Shown here in pieces: positions 7,163 through 14,422 of a stretch of 15,253 bases of DNA. The stretch is from SCUN01 sp046598935. Its GTDB lineage: Bacteria; Acidobacteriota; Vicinamibacteria; Vicinamibacterales; SCN-69-37. Made by a program: the position numbers and the translations under genes. The notes beneath the pieces are model-generated. The model was not told the origin of the DNA and made no database searches. It was given only the letters and a program-made list of their open reading frames with translations. The number at the start of each line of letters is the position of its first letter. The first letter of the stretch is position 1. Location: NCBI GenBank assembly GCA_046598935.1, contig JBKJHW010000035.1, positions 1 to 15,253 on the forward strand, written 5' to 3'.

Positions 7163-7465
7163 ATGGGTACGCTGAAAACCGAGTTTGAGGTCGAATGCCC
7201 CTGCTGCAAAAGCACCCTGATCGTCGACGAGGGACTGAAGCGGGTGGTGCGTCATGTCGAGCCGGAACGCACGGATATGCCGAAGCTCGATGAGGCGCAC
7301 CAGATTCTCGCGGCCGAGAAGGCCCGCCGCGACGCGCTCTTTCAGCAATCGGTCGAGAACGAAAAGGGCCGCGGCGACGCGCTCTCGCGCCGCTTCGAAG
7401 AAGCCCTGAAGCAGGCACAGCAGGAACCAGTCACGAAGCCGAAGCGCGATTGGGACCTCGACTAG
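7163..7465 (+). CDS. Small CPCC-motif protein, possible zinc ribbon
   Basis: 100 residues. The start chosen is ATG 7163, because translation further upstream in this frame runs antisense through the secreted-protein gene. The N-terminus holds VECPCCKSTLIVDEG with three cysteines (C12, C14, C15), like half of a zinc ribbon, which could bind metal as a dimer. The rest is a charged helix (about 42-92) of coiled-coil character (LAAEKARRDALFQQSVENEKGRGDALSRRFEEALKQAQ) and a polar tail ending KPKRDWDLD. From memory very similar short proteins occur across Acidobacteriota and are annotated as hypothetical. Function unknown. It is divergent from the secreted-protein gene and its stop overlaps the stop of the convergent gene on the minus strand. 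Confidence 0.75.
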   Translation: MGTLKTEFEVECPCCKSTLIVDEGLKRVVRHVEPERTDMPKLDEAHQILAAEKARRDALFQQSVENEKGRGDALSRRFEEALKQAQQEPVTKPKRDWDLD

Positions 7466-8160
7466 TGACCACTGACCACTGACCATTGCCTTTGATCGTA
7501 GTACACCGGCTTCTGACCGGGATTCTCGCGCCTGAAACGGAAGTATTTCGCGCGCAGCCGGTCGACGCGCTTTTCCGAAGAGCGGATCGGCCTGTGCGGG
7601 ATGTCGTACAGCAGCTGCGCGACCTTCCAGACGTTGCCGTTCGACAATCGCCAGTTGTATCCGCCGAGCACCCGCAGATCGACCGCACCGTACGCCCGCA
7701 GGCATCCGGTCGTGTCGATGTACGGCTCGAAGTAACTGTTCGCCAGCGTTCGCAAGCTCGTGAATACGGGCTTGCGTCCGTGCAGACCCGGGTCGCGGGA
7801 GCGCGCGACGCTGCCCCAGCGGCCGCGCGATTGATAGATGTAGATCACGTGATCGAGGCCATCGATCGACTCGAGACTCATGACGAGCGGAGGGAATCCG
7901 TGCTGCTCCATGATCACGGCGGCGCTGAGCGCGGCCTCGAGGCAATGCGTGGTGCCCGAGGCGACGACGCCGCGAAATGTTCGAAGCGTCGGCGGATCGG
8001 GCGGCGGTTCTGTGTTGTAGGGCAGCGCGTCGAGAAATTTCTGCACCGCGAGTGGCGTCGTCAGCCGCTTGATCACGCGCCGTTCGGCGGGCAGAAACGC
8101 CGCGCGCGCCGGCGCCGCCAGGTGCGGACTATTTCCCGGCGGTCTGAGTAACGGCGGCAC
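7462..8160 (-). CDS. Transglutaminase-like protein of unknown substrate
   Basis: 232 residues from a GTG at 8160; a second GTG at 8076 would give 204 residues, but LPAERRVIKRL before it looks family-like, so the longer form is preferred. A papain/transglutaminase-type triad is suggested by C73 at the head of a helix (GTTHCLEAALSAAVIMEQHG), H104 (GLDHVIYIYQ) and D123 (VARSRDPGLHGRKP); the cysteine-helix, then strand with histidine, then aspartate order is that of the fold. No signal peptide is visible. Known relatives are mostly uncharacterised, so protease, amidase or non-catalytic peptide binding are all possible. It overlaps the 3' end of the SCO gene by 32 bp and is probably the third gene of that run. 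Its last eight codons lie in a heptamer repeat, and its stop shares the palindrome CTAG with the stop of the CPCC gene. Confidence 0.65.
   Translation of the reverse strand: MPPLLRPPGNSPHLAAPARAAFLPAERRVIKRLTTPLAVQKFLDALPYNTEPPPDPPTLRTFRGVVASGTTHCLEAALSAAVIMEQHGFPPLVMSLESIDGLDHVIYIYQSRGRWGSVARSRDPGLHGRKPVFTSLRTLANSYFEPYIDTTGCLRAYGAVDLRVLGGYNWRLSNGNVWKVAQLLYDIPHRPIRSSEKRVDRLRAKYFRFRRENPGQKPVYYDQRQWSVVSGH
7466..7486 (+). repeat. Three tandem heptamers (TGACCAC) at a convergent gene end
   Basis: TGACCAC occurs at 7466-7472 and 7473-7479, and TGACCAT at 7480-7486, directly after the CPCC gene stop. The array encodes the last residues (QWSVVSGH) of the convergent minus-strand gene, an ending that looks like read-in to a repeat and not like family sequence. 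Confidence 0.7.
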
Positions 8161-9036
8161 GCAGGTCGTTCAGTACGGCGGTGGTTGACCAGTCGCTGCC
8201 GGCGTAGATCTTGATGATCTTCCGGTCGGCGCCGATCAGGACCGTGCGCAAATTGTGAGTGATGTCGGCCGCCTCGGCGCCGTCGCGCACCACGCCGACG
8301 CCGAACTTCGCGGCGAACCGCTCGATCGTCAGGCGATCGGCCGTGAGGAACGTCCAGACGCTGACGTCGGCCTTCAACTTCGCTGCGTGCGCGTCAAGTA
8401 CTGCGGGTGTGTCGAAATCCGGATCGAAGCTCACGCTGACGAGCTTGAACTTGCCGGCCAACGCCGGATCCGCGCCGCCAGCGCGCGCGATGGCCGCGAA
8501 GTTGCGATCCATCAACGGGCAGAAGTTCGGCAGCGGGCACCGCGTGTAGATAAAGGTCAGCAGCGTCGGCTGCCCCTTCCATTCCGCGAACGACCGGCGC
8601 TTGTTGGTCTGGTCGATCAACGCCGAGTCGGGCGCCTCGGCGCCAGGTTCGAGCACCCCGGCGGCGAGGGAAGCCATGTTCGACTGGTCGGGCAGAGGCG
8701 CGTTGCCGGTGTGCGTGATTTCTACGAGTTGTCCCGCCGACGAATCCACCTGCAGCACCGCCGCGACGAGCTCGCCCGCCACGCGGTCCTTCATCAACTC
8801 CGGCGATGCGACGGGAAACGTCATCGTCATTGCCGGCATATATCCGGCGATGTCGTTGTGTTTGATGCTGAGCGTCTTCTTGTCTTCGCTGACGACGAGG
8901 ATCTGGCCGACGACCATGTATCTTTTGGCGTCGGCGGGCTTGGCGGTGGCGGTCGTGTCGGACGCCGGGGGCCGGCTCCCACATGCGGCAAGAGTTGACA
9001 CACCCGCGATGATGACCGCGGCGAACGCACACCGCA

Positions 9037-9037
<1 letters not shown>
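8129..9037 (-). CDS. SCO-type copper lipoprotein with N-terminal CusF-like domain
   Basis: 302 residues from a GTG at 9037 that shares one base with the stop of the ABC gene; longer upstream frames run antisense or out of frame through that gene. The N-terminus has a lipobox (LAAC, C19), so the protein is a membrane-anchored lipoprotein. Residues about 40-108 resemble CusF/YdeI-type copper-binding domains (H60, and M67, M70, M72 in GYMPAMTMTF). Residues about 125-300 are a SCO1/SenC thioredoxin-like domain: FIYTRCPLPNFCPLM carries the metal-binding cysteines C167 and C173, and DITHNLRTVLIG gives the conserved H261. SCO proteins deliver copper to the CuA site of cytochrome oxidase or act as redox-active chaperones. 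The cysteines are spaced CX5C, while the textbook form is CX3C; from memory the wider form occurs in acidobacterial homologues. Confidence 0.85.
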
Positions 9038-9768
<731 letters not shown>

Positions 9769-9774
9769 CGTAAG

Positions 9775-9780
9775 AGTGTA
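9775..9780 (-). promoter_or_regulatory. -10-like element of the ABC/SCO operon
   Basis: On the minus strand TACACT is followed by CTTACG and the ATG at 9768. Sequence and six-base spacing match the element before the nucleotidyltransferase gene at 3837. No clear -35 hexamer is seen at the expected distance. Confidence 0.45.
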
Positions 9781-9794
9781 GCGTGACTACACGC
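9781..9794. promoter_or_regulatory. Inverted repeat in promoter spacer, possible operator
   Basis: GCGTG (9781-9785) and CACGC (9790-9794) form a perfect inverted repeat around ACTA, directly upstream of the -10-like element of the minus-strand ABC gene and therefore in its -10/-35 spacer. A dimeric repressor or activator could bind here. It also covers the GTG of the PhzF relic on the other strand, so it may only reflect that sequence. Confidence 0.25.
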
Positions 9795-9878
9795 GCGGCG
9801 ACGGTTGCTTCCTTTCGTTACCTGCACCTCGACGTCTTCACCGAGCGTCCGTTTGAGGGGGTTCTGTCCGTGCCGTAG
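9783..9878 (+). pseudogene. N-terminal relic of a PhzF-family gene
   Basis: A GTG at 9783 opens a 31-codon frame ending at TAG 9876-9878. Its segment FRYLHLDVFTERPFEG matches the very start of PhzF-family isomerase/epimerase-like proteins, which typically begin with 'YLDVFTDRPFEGN-LAVF'; the next residues VLSVP are a recognisable but altered version of the LAVF strand. The remaining roughly 250 residues of the family are missing: the frame after the stop shows no PhzF sequence and the next gene begins at 9995. It is divergent from the ABC gene. The ORF is too short to encode a working protein. Confidence 0.5.
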
Positions 9879-9994
9879 ACATTCGCCGCCCATCTGGCGC
9901 CGTTCACCGACGCGCCGCCGCAACTGGCCGGTTCCGCGGGGACCGCCCCGCCCGAGCCCCGTATTGTCAGTAGGCGAAGGAGAGAGCACCAGGT

Positions 9995-10102
9995 ATGACT
10001 CGACCGCAAAAGTGGATGACAGGCGTGGCGATCACGGGCCTAATGGCAGGCGCCGCGGCCTTGGTAGTGTTATGGCGGTTGGTCTCGACTCTTGGCCGGT
10101 AG
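9995..10102 (+). CDS. 35-residue single-span membrane peptide
   Basis: The frame reads MTRPQKWMTGVAITG, then LMAGAAALVVLWRL, then VSTLGR and a TAG at 10100-10102. It has a basic N-terminal end, one hydrophobic segment of about 18-20 residues (9-27) and a short basic tail, as expected of a small inner-membrane peptide. AAGGAG (9977-9982) lies 12 bases before the ATG, a little far but usable. The stop is two bases before the GGAGG that serves the next gene, so the peptide would be translationally coupled to the LiaF-like cassette. There is no family to compare with, and a leader or uORF role is also possible. Confidence 0.5.
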   Translation: MTRPQKWMTGVAITGLMAGAAALVVLWRLVSTLGR

Positions 10103-10113
10103 CGGAGGTTCAC

Positions 10114-10497
10114 ATGGGTAAGGATCGAAACAGCATCGGCTTGGGCTTAGTGCTGATCACGGTTGGGCTGATCTTTGTGGCCGACCGGCAAGGCTACGGC
10201 GGGTTCGCGCGGTTCTGGCCGCTGCTGTTGATCGTGGCCGGCGCGGCGAAACTGTTCTTCCCGACCGATTCGGGCGAGAAGGGGTGCCAGAATTCACGGT
10301 CGAGCGGGATTTGGCTGCTCCTGGTCGGCGGAATTTTCCTGATGCACCAGAATTCGATCTGGCGGATCAGCGATACCTGGCCGCTCTTCATCGTTGCCGG
10401 CGGCATCGGCATCATCTTCAGCGGGATTCTCAATCGGAAGAGCTCCGGCACCAAGCCGGGCGATCCGACGGCCGGCGCGGGAGGGCAGTTGTCATGA
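10114..10497 (+). CDS. LiaI/DUF5668-like four-helix membrane protein
   Basis: 127 residues from ATG 10114, which has a strong GGAGG (10104-10108) five bases before it. It contains an internal duplication of a two-helix unit: SIGLGLVLITVGLIFVAD plus RFWPLLLIVAGAAKLFF, and SGIWLLLVGGIFLMH plus DTWPLFIVAGGIGIIF. The 'WPLLLI-AG' helix is the hallmark of the LiaI/LiaF-type transmembrane region (DUF5668). The polar glycine- and proline-rich tail is cytoplasmic or periplasmic and without a domain. In Firmicutes such proteins sit beside LiaF and the LiaRS sensor; here the LiaF-like gene follows with an ATGA overlap, so the two probably form a membrane complex that senses or protects the envelope. Confidence 0.78.
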   Translation: MGKDRNSIGLGLVLITVGLIFVADRQGYGGFARFWPLLLIVAGAAKLFFPTDSGEKGCQNSRSSGIWLLLVGGIFLMHQNSIWRISDTWPLFIVAGGIGIIFSGILNRKSSGTKPGDPTAGAGGQLS

Positions 10498-11291
10498 CGC
10501 AGCAGAATCGACAGGGCCTGTCGATCGGCCCGCAGGTCATCTTCGGCATCGCCGTCGTGGTGTTCGGCCTTCTGCTCACCGCAAGCAACCTCGGTCTCGG
10601 ACGAATAACAAACGTGCTGCGGTTTGCGCCACTGCTGCTCTCAGTGCTTGGCGCAGCGCTGCTGCTCGAGAAGGGCTCCTCGGGATCCCGCCGGTTCGTC
10701 GGCATTGCGCTCGTGATCGCTGGCATCTGGCAGACGGCCAATACGGCGTTTGGCCTGGGGATCTACATCGATGACTACTGGCCGCTCGCGCTGGTGGGGC
10801 TCGGGGTCTTCCTCGTCATGCGATCGATCGGGCCGCGCAACACCGCCGAAGACTACACGAACGTCGGTGGTTCGACTGCGATCTCGATGGGCGCCGGCGA
10901 TCCGGCGTATCGCGCGACTGACGGAACGTCCGCATCGGCTCAGCCGGTGGATTTCGGGCGCGAGGAATCCCTCAACGTGTTCGCGTTCATGGGCGGTGTC
11001 CGCCGCAACGTCGTCTCGTCGACATTTCGCCGCGGCAACGCGACGGCGGTGATGGGCGGCGTTGTCATCGACATGCGGCAGTCGTCGGCGAGCGGGGGCG
11101 AGTCGGCGATCGAATGTTTTGCGATGTGGGGCGGGATCGAGGTCAGAGTTCCGCCCGACTGGCAGGTCGTGAACGAGATCACGCCGATCATGGGCGGCGT
11201 CGAGGATAAGTCCACGCAGACGCAGCCGGTTCGTCATCGCCTCGTGCTCAAGGGCGTCGTGTTCATGGGCGGCGTTGAGATCAAGTCCTAG
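10494..11291 (+). CDS. LiaF-like membrane protein with beta-repeat C-terminal domain
   Basis: 265 residues. The N-terminal part has four hydrophobic segments (about 12-32, 42-58, 67-82 and 95-110) with the same 'APLLLSVLGAALLL' and 'WPLALVGLGVFLV' helices as the preceding protein. The C-terminal part (about 155-265) is a LiaF_C/DUF2154-like domain made of short strands that repeat MGGV or MWGG (166-169, 187-190, 211-214, 233-236, 258-261), a regular pattern typical of a small beta-solenoid. LiaF in Firmicutes inhibits the LiaS kinase until cell-envelope damage occurs. Here the next genes are a LytS-type kinase and a LytTR regulator, so a comparable modulating role is likely. It starts at an ATGA overlap and ends three bases before the kinase gene. 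Confidence 0.82.
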   Translation: MTQQNRQGLSIGPQVIFGIAVVVFGLLLTASNLGLGRITNVLRFAPLLLSVLGAALLLEKGSSGSRRFVGIALVIAGIWQTANTAFGLGIYIDDYWPLALVGLGVFLVMRSIGPRNTAEDYTNVGGSTAISMGAGDPAYRATDGTSASAQPVDFGREESLNVFAFMGGVRRNVVSSTFRRGNATAVMGGVVIDMRQSSASGGESAIECFAMWGGIEVRVPPDWQVVNEITPIMGGVEDKSTQTQPVRHRLVLKGVVFMGGVEIKS

Positions 11292-11294
11292 CTG

Positions 11295-12368
11295 ATGCCC
11301 GGGATGCTCGAAGGCAGGCCGCGCCTCTTCGTGCACCTCGGCGCGTGGCTGCTTGTCGGCGTGCTCGTCACGCTGCTGCTGAACGCGATCGTCGGCGTTG
11401 CCTGGGGCGCGGCAGCGGCCTTCGCACTGCCGCTGTCGGTTGCGGCCGCGCCGATGTCGATCTCAGGATTTTATTTGTCACGCGCGCTGCCGCTGCGGCC
11501 GGACTCGATCGCGCGCGTGGCCGGCACCGTCTTTTCCGCGTCGGTCGTGACGGGCGCGTTGTGGGCGGCGCTCGGGCACGCGTGGTGGCTCGCGCTCGAC
11601 GCGCTCTCGATCAACGGCGTCGATCCGGGCGTGCCCCAGCAGCAGCGGGTGACGCCGATTCTCATGGTCGTCGGCGCGATGGCCTACATCGTGTCGATGG
11701 CGCTGCATTATCTGTTCCGCGCCTACGAACGCGCGGGCATCGTCGAACGGCGCGCCCTCGAATCCGAGATCGCGGCGCGCGAAGCAGAACTGCGCGCGCT
11801 GCGCGCGCAGATCGACCCGCACTTTCTCTTCAACAGCCTGAATTCGATTTCCGGGCTCGTCGGCATCGATCCCGAGCGCGCCCGTTCGATGTGCCAGCGC
11901 CTGGGCGATTTTCTGCGCGACAGCCTGATGCTCGGTGGTTCGGGGCGGATTCCGTTGTCGCGCGAGGTCGCGCTCGTGCGGCAGTATCTCGAGATCGAGC
12001 AGGTGCGGTTCGGCTCGCGCCTGATCGTCACCACGTCGGTACGCGCCGGTGCCGGCGAGGTTGCCGTGCCGGCGCTGCTGTTGCAGCCGCTCGTCGAGAA
12101 CTCGGTCCGGCATGGCATTGCGACGCTTATTGAAGGCGGCGTCGTCCAGATCACCGCGGAGCGCGCGGCGAATCGTGTCGTCATTGCTGTTGAAAACCCG
12201 CGAGACCCCGAAGCCAAATCGCGCCGCGGCACGGGCCTCGGCCTCGACATCGTCCGGCGCCGGCTGAACGCCGCGTTCGGCGATGAGGCGTCAATGCTCG
12301 TTGAGCCGGGAGAGCGCTCGCATCGCGTGGTGATTACGATTCCCGCTGGAGCAAAAGCCGATGACTGA
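11295..12368 (+). CDS. LytS-type sensor histidine kinase
   Basis: 357 residues. The first 140 residues hold about four membrane segments (11-38, 41-62, 75-97, 120-142) without a recognisable extracellular sensor domain, so signal input probably comes through the membrane or a partner such as the LiaF-like protein. A short coiled coil (about 143-172) leads to the His_kinase (PF06580) box ALRAQIDPHFLFNSLNSIS with the phosphoacceptor H176, then the ATPase domain with N-box LLQPLVENSVRHGI (N269) and G-box GTGLGLDIV (312-320). All catalytic motifs are intact. It should phosphorylate the LytTR regulator whose ATG overlaps its last eight bases. ATG 11304 is an alternative start three codons in. Confidence 0.9.
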   Translation: MPGMLEGRPRLFVHLGAWLLVGVLVTLLLNAIVGVAWGAAAAFALPLSVAAAPMSISGFYLSRALPLRPDSIARVAGTVFSASVVTGALWAALGHAWWLALDALSINGVDPGVPQQQRVTPILMVVGAMAYIVSMALHYLFRAYERAGIVERRALESEIAAREAELRALRAQIDPHFLFNSLNSISGLVGIDPERARSMCQRLGDFLRDSLMLGGSGRIPLSREVALVRQYLEIEQVRFGSRLIVTTSVRAGAGEVAVPALLLQPLVENSVRHGIATLIEGGVVQITAERAANRVVIAVENPRDPEAKSRRGTGLGLDIVRRRLNAAFGDEASMLVEPGERSHRVVITIPAGAKADD

Positions 12369-13101
12369 ACTGCTGCGCGTGGTCATCGTCGACGATGAAG
12401 AGCCGGCACGAATGGCCGTGCGGCAGGATTTGACGGCGCTCGGCGGCGTGACGGTCGTCGCCGAATGCGCCAACGGCTTCGAGGCGGTCAAGGCCGTCAG
12501 CGAGAACGCGGTCGACCTCCTGCTCCTCGATGTGCAGATGCCGAAGCTCGACGGCTTCGATGTGCTCGAGCTGGTCGGCAAAGAGGTGCCGGTGATCTTC
12601 ATCACCGCCTACGACGAGTTCGCGTTGAAAGCGTTCGACGTTCACGCCGTCGACTACCTTCTCAAACCGTTCGCCCGTGAACGTCTGGCGGCAGCGCTCG
12701 ACCGCGCCAGAGCGCGGCGCGGCCAGCCGTTGCCGGACCCGGCGGTTGTGCGTTCCGCCGCGCGCCCGGGCGAAGCGAGAGTGGACCGCATCGTCATCCG
12801 CGACGGTCCGCACGTGCATGTTGTTCCGGTGGGGAAGATCGACTACGCGGAGGCCCAGGACGATTACGTCGCGTTCCACACGGGCTCGAAGTCGCTGCTC
12901 AAGGAGCAAACGCTCGGCGACCTTGAGGGCCAGCTCGACCCGCGCCGCTTCGTGCGCGTGCACCGGTCGTACATTCTCAATATTGAGCGCCTCGCGCGGG
13001 TCGAGCTCTACGCCAAGGACAGCCGCGTCGCGATTCTCACCGACGGCCGAAAGATTCCCATCAGCCGGGCGGGGTACCAAAGGTTGCAGGAATTACTATG
13101 A
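12361..13101 (+). CDS. LytTR-family response regulator
   Basis: 246 residues. The receiver domain (about 5-120) has the acidic pair D11/D12, phosphoacceptor D57 (LLLLDVQMP), T82 (FITAYDEFALKAFD) and K102 (YLLKPF). After a linker the LytTR DNA-binding domain (about 140-246) shows IDYAEAQDDYVAFHT, RFVRVHRSYILNI and DGRKIPISRAGYQRL, the usual landmarks of AlgR/LytR-type regulators, which bind paired 9-10-bp repeats in front of target operons. The gene overlaps the kinase by eight bases (ATGACTGA) and is the last gene of the cassette. The likely targets are its own operon and envelope genes. I could not find convincing paired LytTR sites upstream of the cassette. Confidence 0.92.
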   Translation: MTELLRVVIVDDEEPARMAVRQDLTALGGVTVVAECANGFEAVKAVSENAVDLLLLDVQMPKLDGFDVLELVGKEVPVIFITAYDEFALKAFDVHAVDYLLKPFARERLAAALDRARARRGQPLPDPAVVRSAARPGEARVDRIVIRDGPHVHVVPVGKIDYAEAQDDYVAFHTGSKSLLKEQTLGDLEGQLDPRRFVRVHRSYILNIERLARVELYAKDSRVAILTDGRKIPISRAGYQRLQELL

Positions 13102-13150
13102 AGACCTGTCCCCAACATGTTAATCCCTGTGGAAAAGGGGTACGTCCCTC
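13100..13150. repeat. Possible REP-like fragment
   Basis: The 50 bases after the response regulator contain AAGACCTGTCCCCAAC (13101-13116) and GGAAAAGGGGTACGTCCC (13131-13148). The motifs GGGGACAGGTCT and GGGACGTACCCC, as read on the minus strand, are reminiscent of dispersed REP-type repeats near gene ends in several phyla, but only one copy lies in this window, so repetitiveness is unproven. The second motif would be half of a longer palindrome (GGAAAAGGGG with CCCCTTTTCC) that is broken here. Confidence 0.35.
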
Positions 13151-13151
13151 T

Positions 13152-13434
13152 ATGCGGTGTTGGATTGGAACCTCTGGTTACAACTATCCCGAATGGCGGG
13201 GAACGTTCTACCCGGAGAAGTGTTCGGCGTCGAGCTCATCGCTGGTACGTTCGGCTGCGCGACGAGGGATACCAGCCGGACGACCTGAAGCGGTGGGCCG
13301 ACGCCGTGGCCGAACGATCGAATGATTGGGACGAAGTCTTTGTGTATTTCAAACACGAAGACGAAGGCAAGGGGCCGGAATTTGCGGCGGCGTTCGAAGG
13401 GTTCGCGAAAGCGCGCGGCCTTGTTACGACATGA
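13152..13434 (+). pseudogene. DUF72-family gene with its middle deleted and frameshifted
   Basis: The frame from ATG 13152 reads MRCWIGTSGYNYPEWRGTFY then PEKCSA (to about 13229), the exact N-terminal signature of DUF72 (YecE-type) proteins. From about 13240, in a different frame, comes the C-terminal part: RWYVRLRDEGYQPDDLKRWA, then the DEVFVYFKHEDEGKGPEFAAA end that closes DUF72 proteins, to TGA 13434. DUF72 proteins are about 240-280 residues, so roughly 150-170 codons between the two pieces are gone and the join is out of frame. The breakpoint is between 13229 and 13243. The remnant cannot make a TIM-barrel-like DUF72 protein. It overlaps the convergent hydrolase gene by 11 bp. Confidence 0.8.
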
Positions 13435-14422
13435 ACGCCGACAGGAATCTCAACGCCGTCGACTCGGCGTAGTAACCGTCGGCCGACATGAAACCGCAGT
13501 GCCCCCCGTTTTTCGAGAGCATCACTCGAATGTTGGGGTTGCCCGTTACCTCGGGACGCAGGAACTGCTCGGGCGGTTCGAAGGGATCGTCTTCAGATCC
13601 GACAATCAGCGTGGGAATCGCGATCCGATCGGTCAGGCGAATGGCGCTGACTTGATGGTAGTAGTTCGCCGCCGTGCCGAACCCCGCCCGCGGCGCCGTG
13701 TACGCATCGTCGAACTGCCGGATCGTGCGCAGGCGGCCGAGCGCCGCGATGTCGTACTGGCCCGGCCACAGCGCGGCCTTACGCCGCATCCGCGACCGCA
13801 GATTCCGCATGAAGTGCCATTGATACAGGAAGTTCATTGGCCGCTCGATGGCTCTGACGCAGAGATCGAGATCCATCGTCGGGCTCACGGCAACGACGCT
13901 TCGAACCGGCAGGCCTGCGCGCGCTGACACGGTGGCCAGTTCGCCGGCGATCCGGAGCGCCAGATTGCCGCCAAGCGAGTACCCGACCACGCCGAATTGC
14001 CGAAGGCCTTCGGCGTGCAACTCCGACAACACCTCGAACGGATCGGCAGTGAGGCCGGAGTGATAGAGGCTCGGCGTCAGATGCTCGGTACCGCCGCAGT
14101 TTCGCTGGTTCAACAGCACCGCATTCCAGCCCAGTGCCCACGCTTCTCGCGCGAGACCGCGCATGTAGTGCGATTCGACTGATCCTTCGAGGCCATGGAG
14201 CGCCAATAACGTCGGCTTGGCGGCGCGATCCGGTTGCCAGTAGGTATGGGCCAACACGGTTGTGTCGCGCGCAACTTTGAAGAAGCGCGGCTCTGCGGCC
14301 GGTAGCCCCGGATAGTGGCGGAATCGGCGCCATGCTCCGAAGGTCATCACATGCCCGTTGCCGAACCTCGAGCGTGGAATGAATGGCGGGAGCTGGACCG
14401 TCTGTGGTGTGACCTGGCTCAT
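13424..14422 (-). CDS. YheT/ABHD-type alpha/beta hydrolase
   Basis: 332 residues from ATG 14422; the frame is open further upstream but that part is antisense-like shadow of the preceding gene. The oxyanion-hole sequence LLALHGLEGS (73-81), nucleophile elbow GYSLGG (147-152, S149), acid in VGSEDDPF (D278 or D279) and catalytic H308 (NGGHCGF) are all present. The start PPFIPRSRFGNGHVMTF and the NCGGTE segment are characteristic of the YheT-like branch, whose members are predicted esterases or lipases; bacterial substrates are poorly known. It is probably cytoplasmic, as no signal peptide is visible. The ATG overlaps the stop of the membrane protein gene (ATGA), so the two are co-translated. 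Confidence 0.88.
   Translation of the reverse strand: MSQVTPQTVQLPPFIPRSRFGNGHVMTFGAWRRFRHYPGLPAAEPRFFKVARDTTVLAHTYWQPDRAAKPTLLALHGLEGSVESHYMRGLAREAWALGWNAVLLNQRNCGGTEHLTPSLYHSGLTADPFEVLSELHAEGLRQFGVVGYSLGGNLALRIAGELATVSARAGLPVRSVVAVSPTMDLDLCVRAIERPMNFLYQWHFMRNLRSRMRRKAALWPGQYDIAALGRLRTIRQFDDAYTAPRAGFGTAANYYHQVSAIRLTDRIAIPTLIVGSEDDPFEPPEQFLRPEVTGNPNIRVMLSKNGGHCGFMSADGYYAESTALRFLSAFMS

Noticed and set aside
7486..8151. A 221-codon + strand frame.
   Set aside because: It is the antisense shadow of the transglutaminase-like gene.
9801..9820. Possible paired LytTR binding sites (ACGGTTGCT and TTCGTTACC).
   Set aside because: Both match the consensus poorly and their spacing of 13 bases start to start is too short for the usual arrangement.
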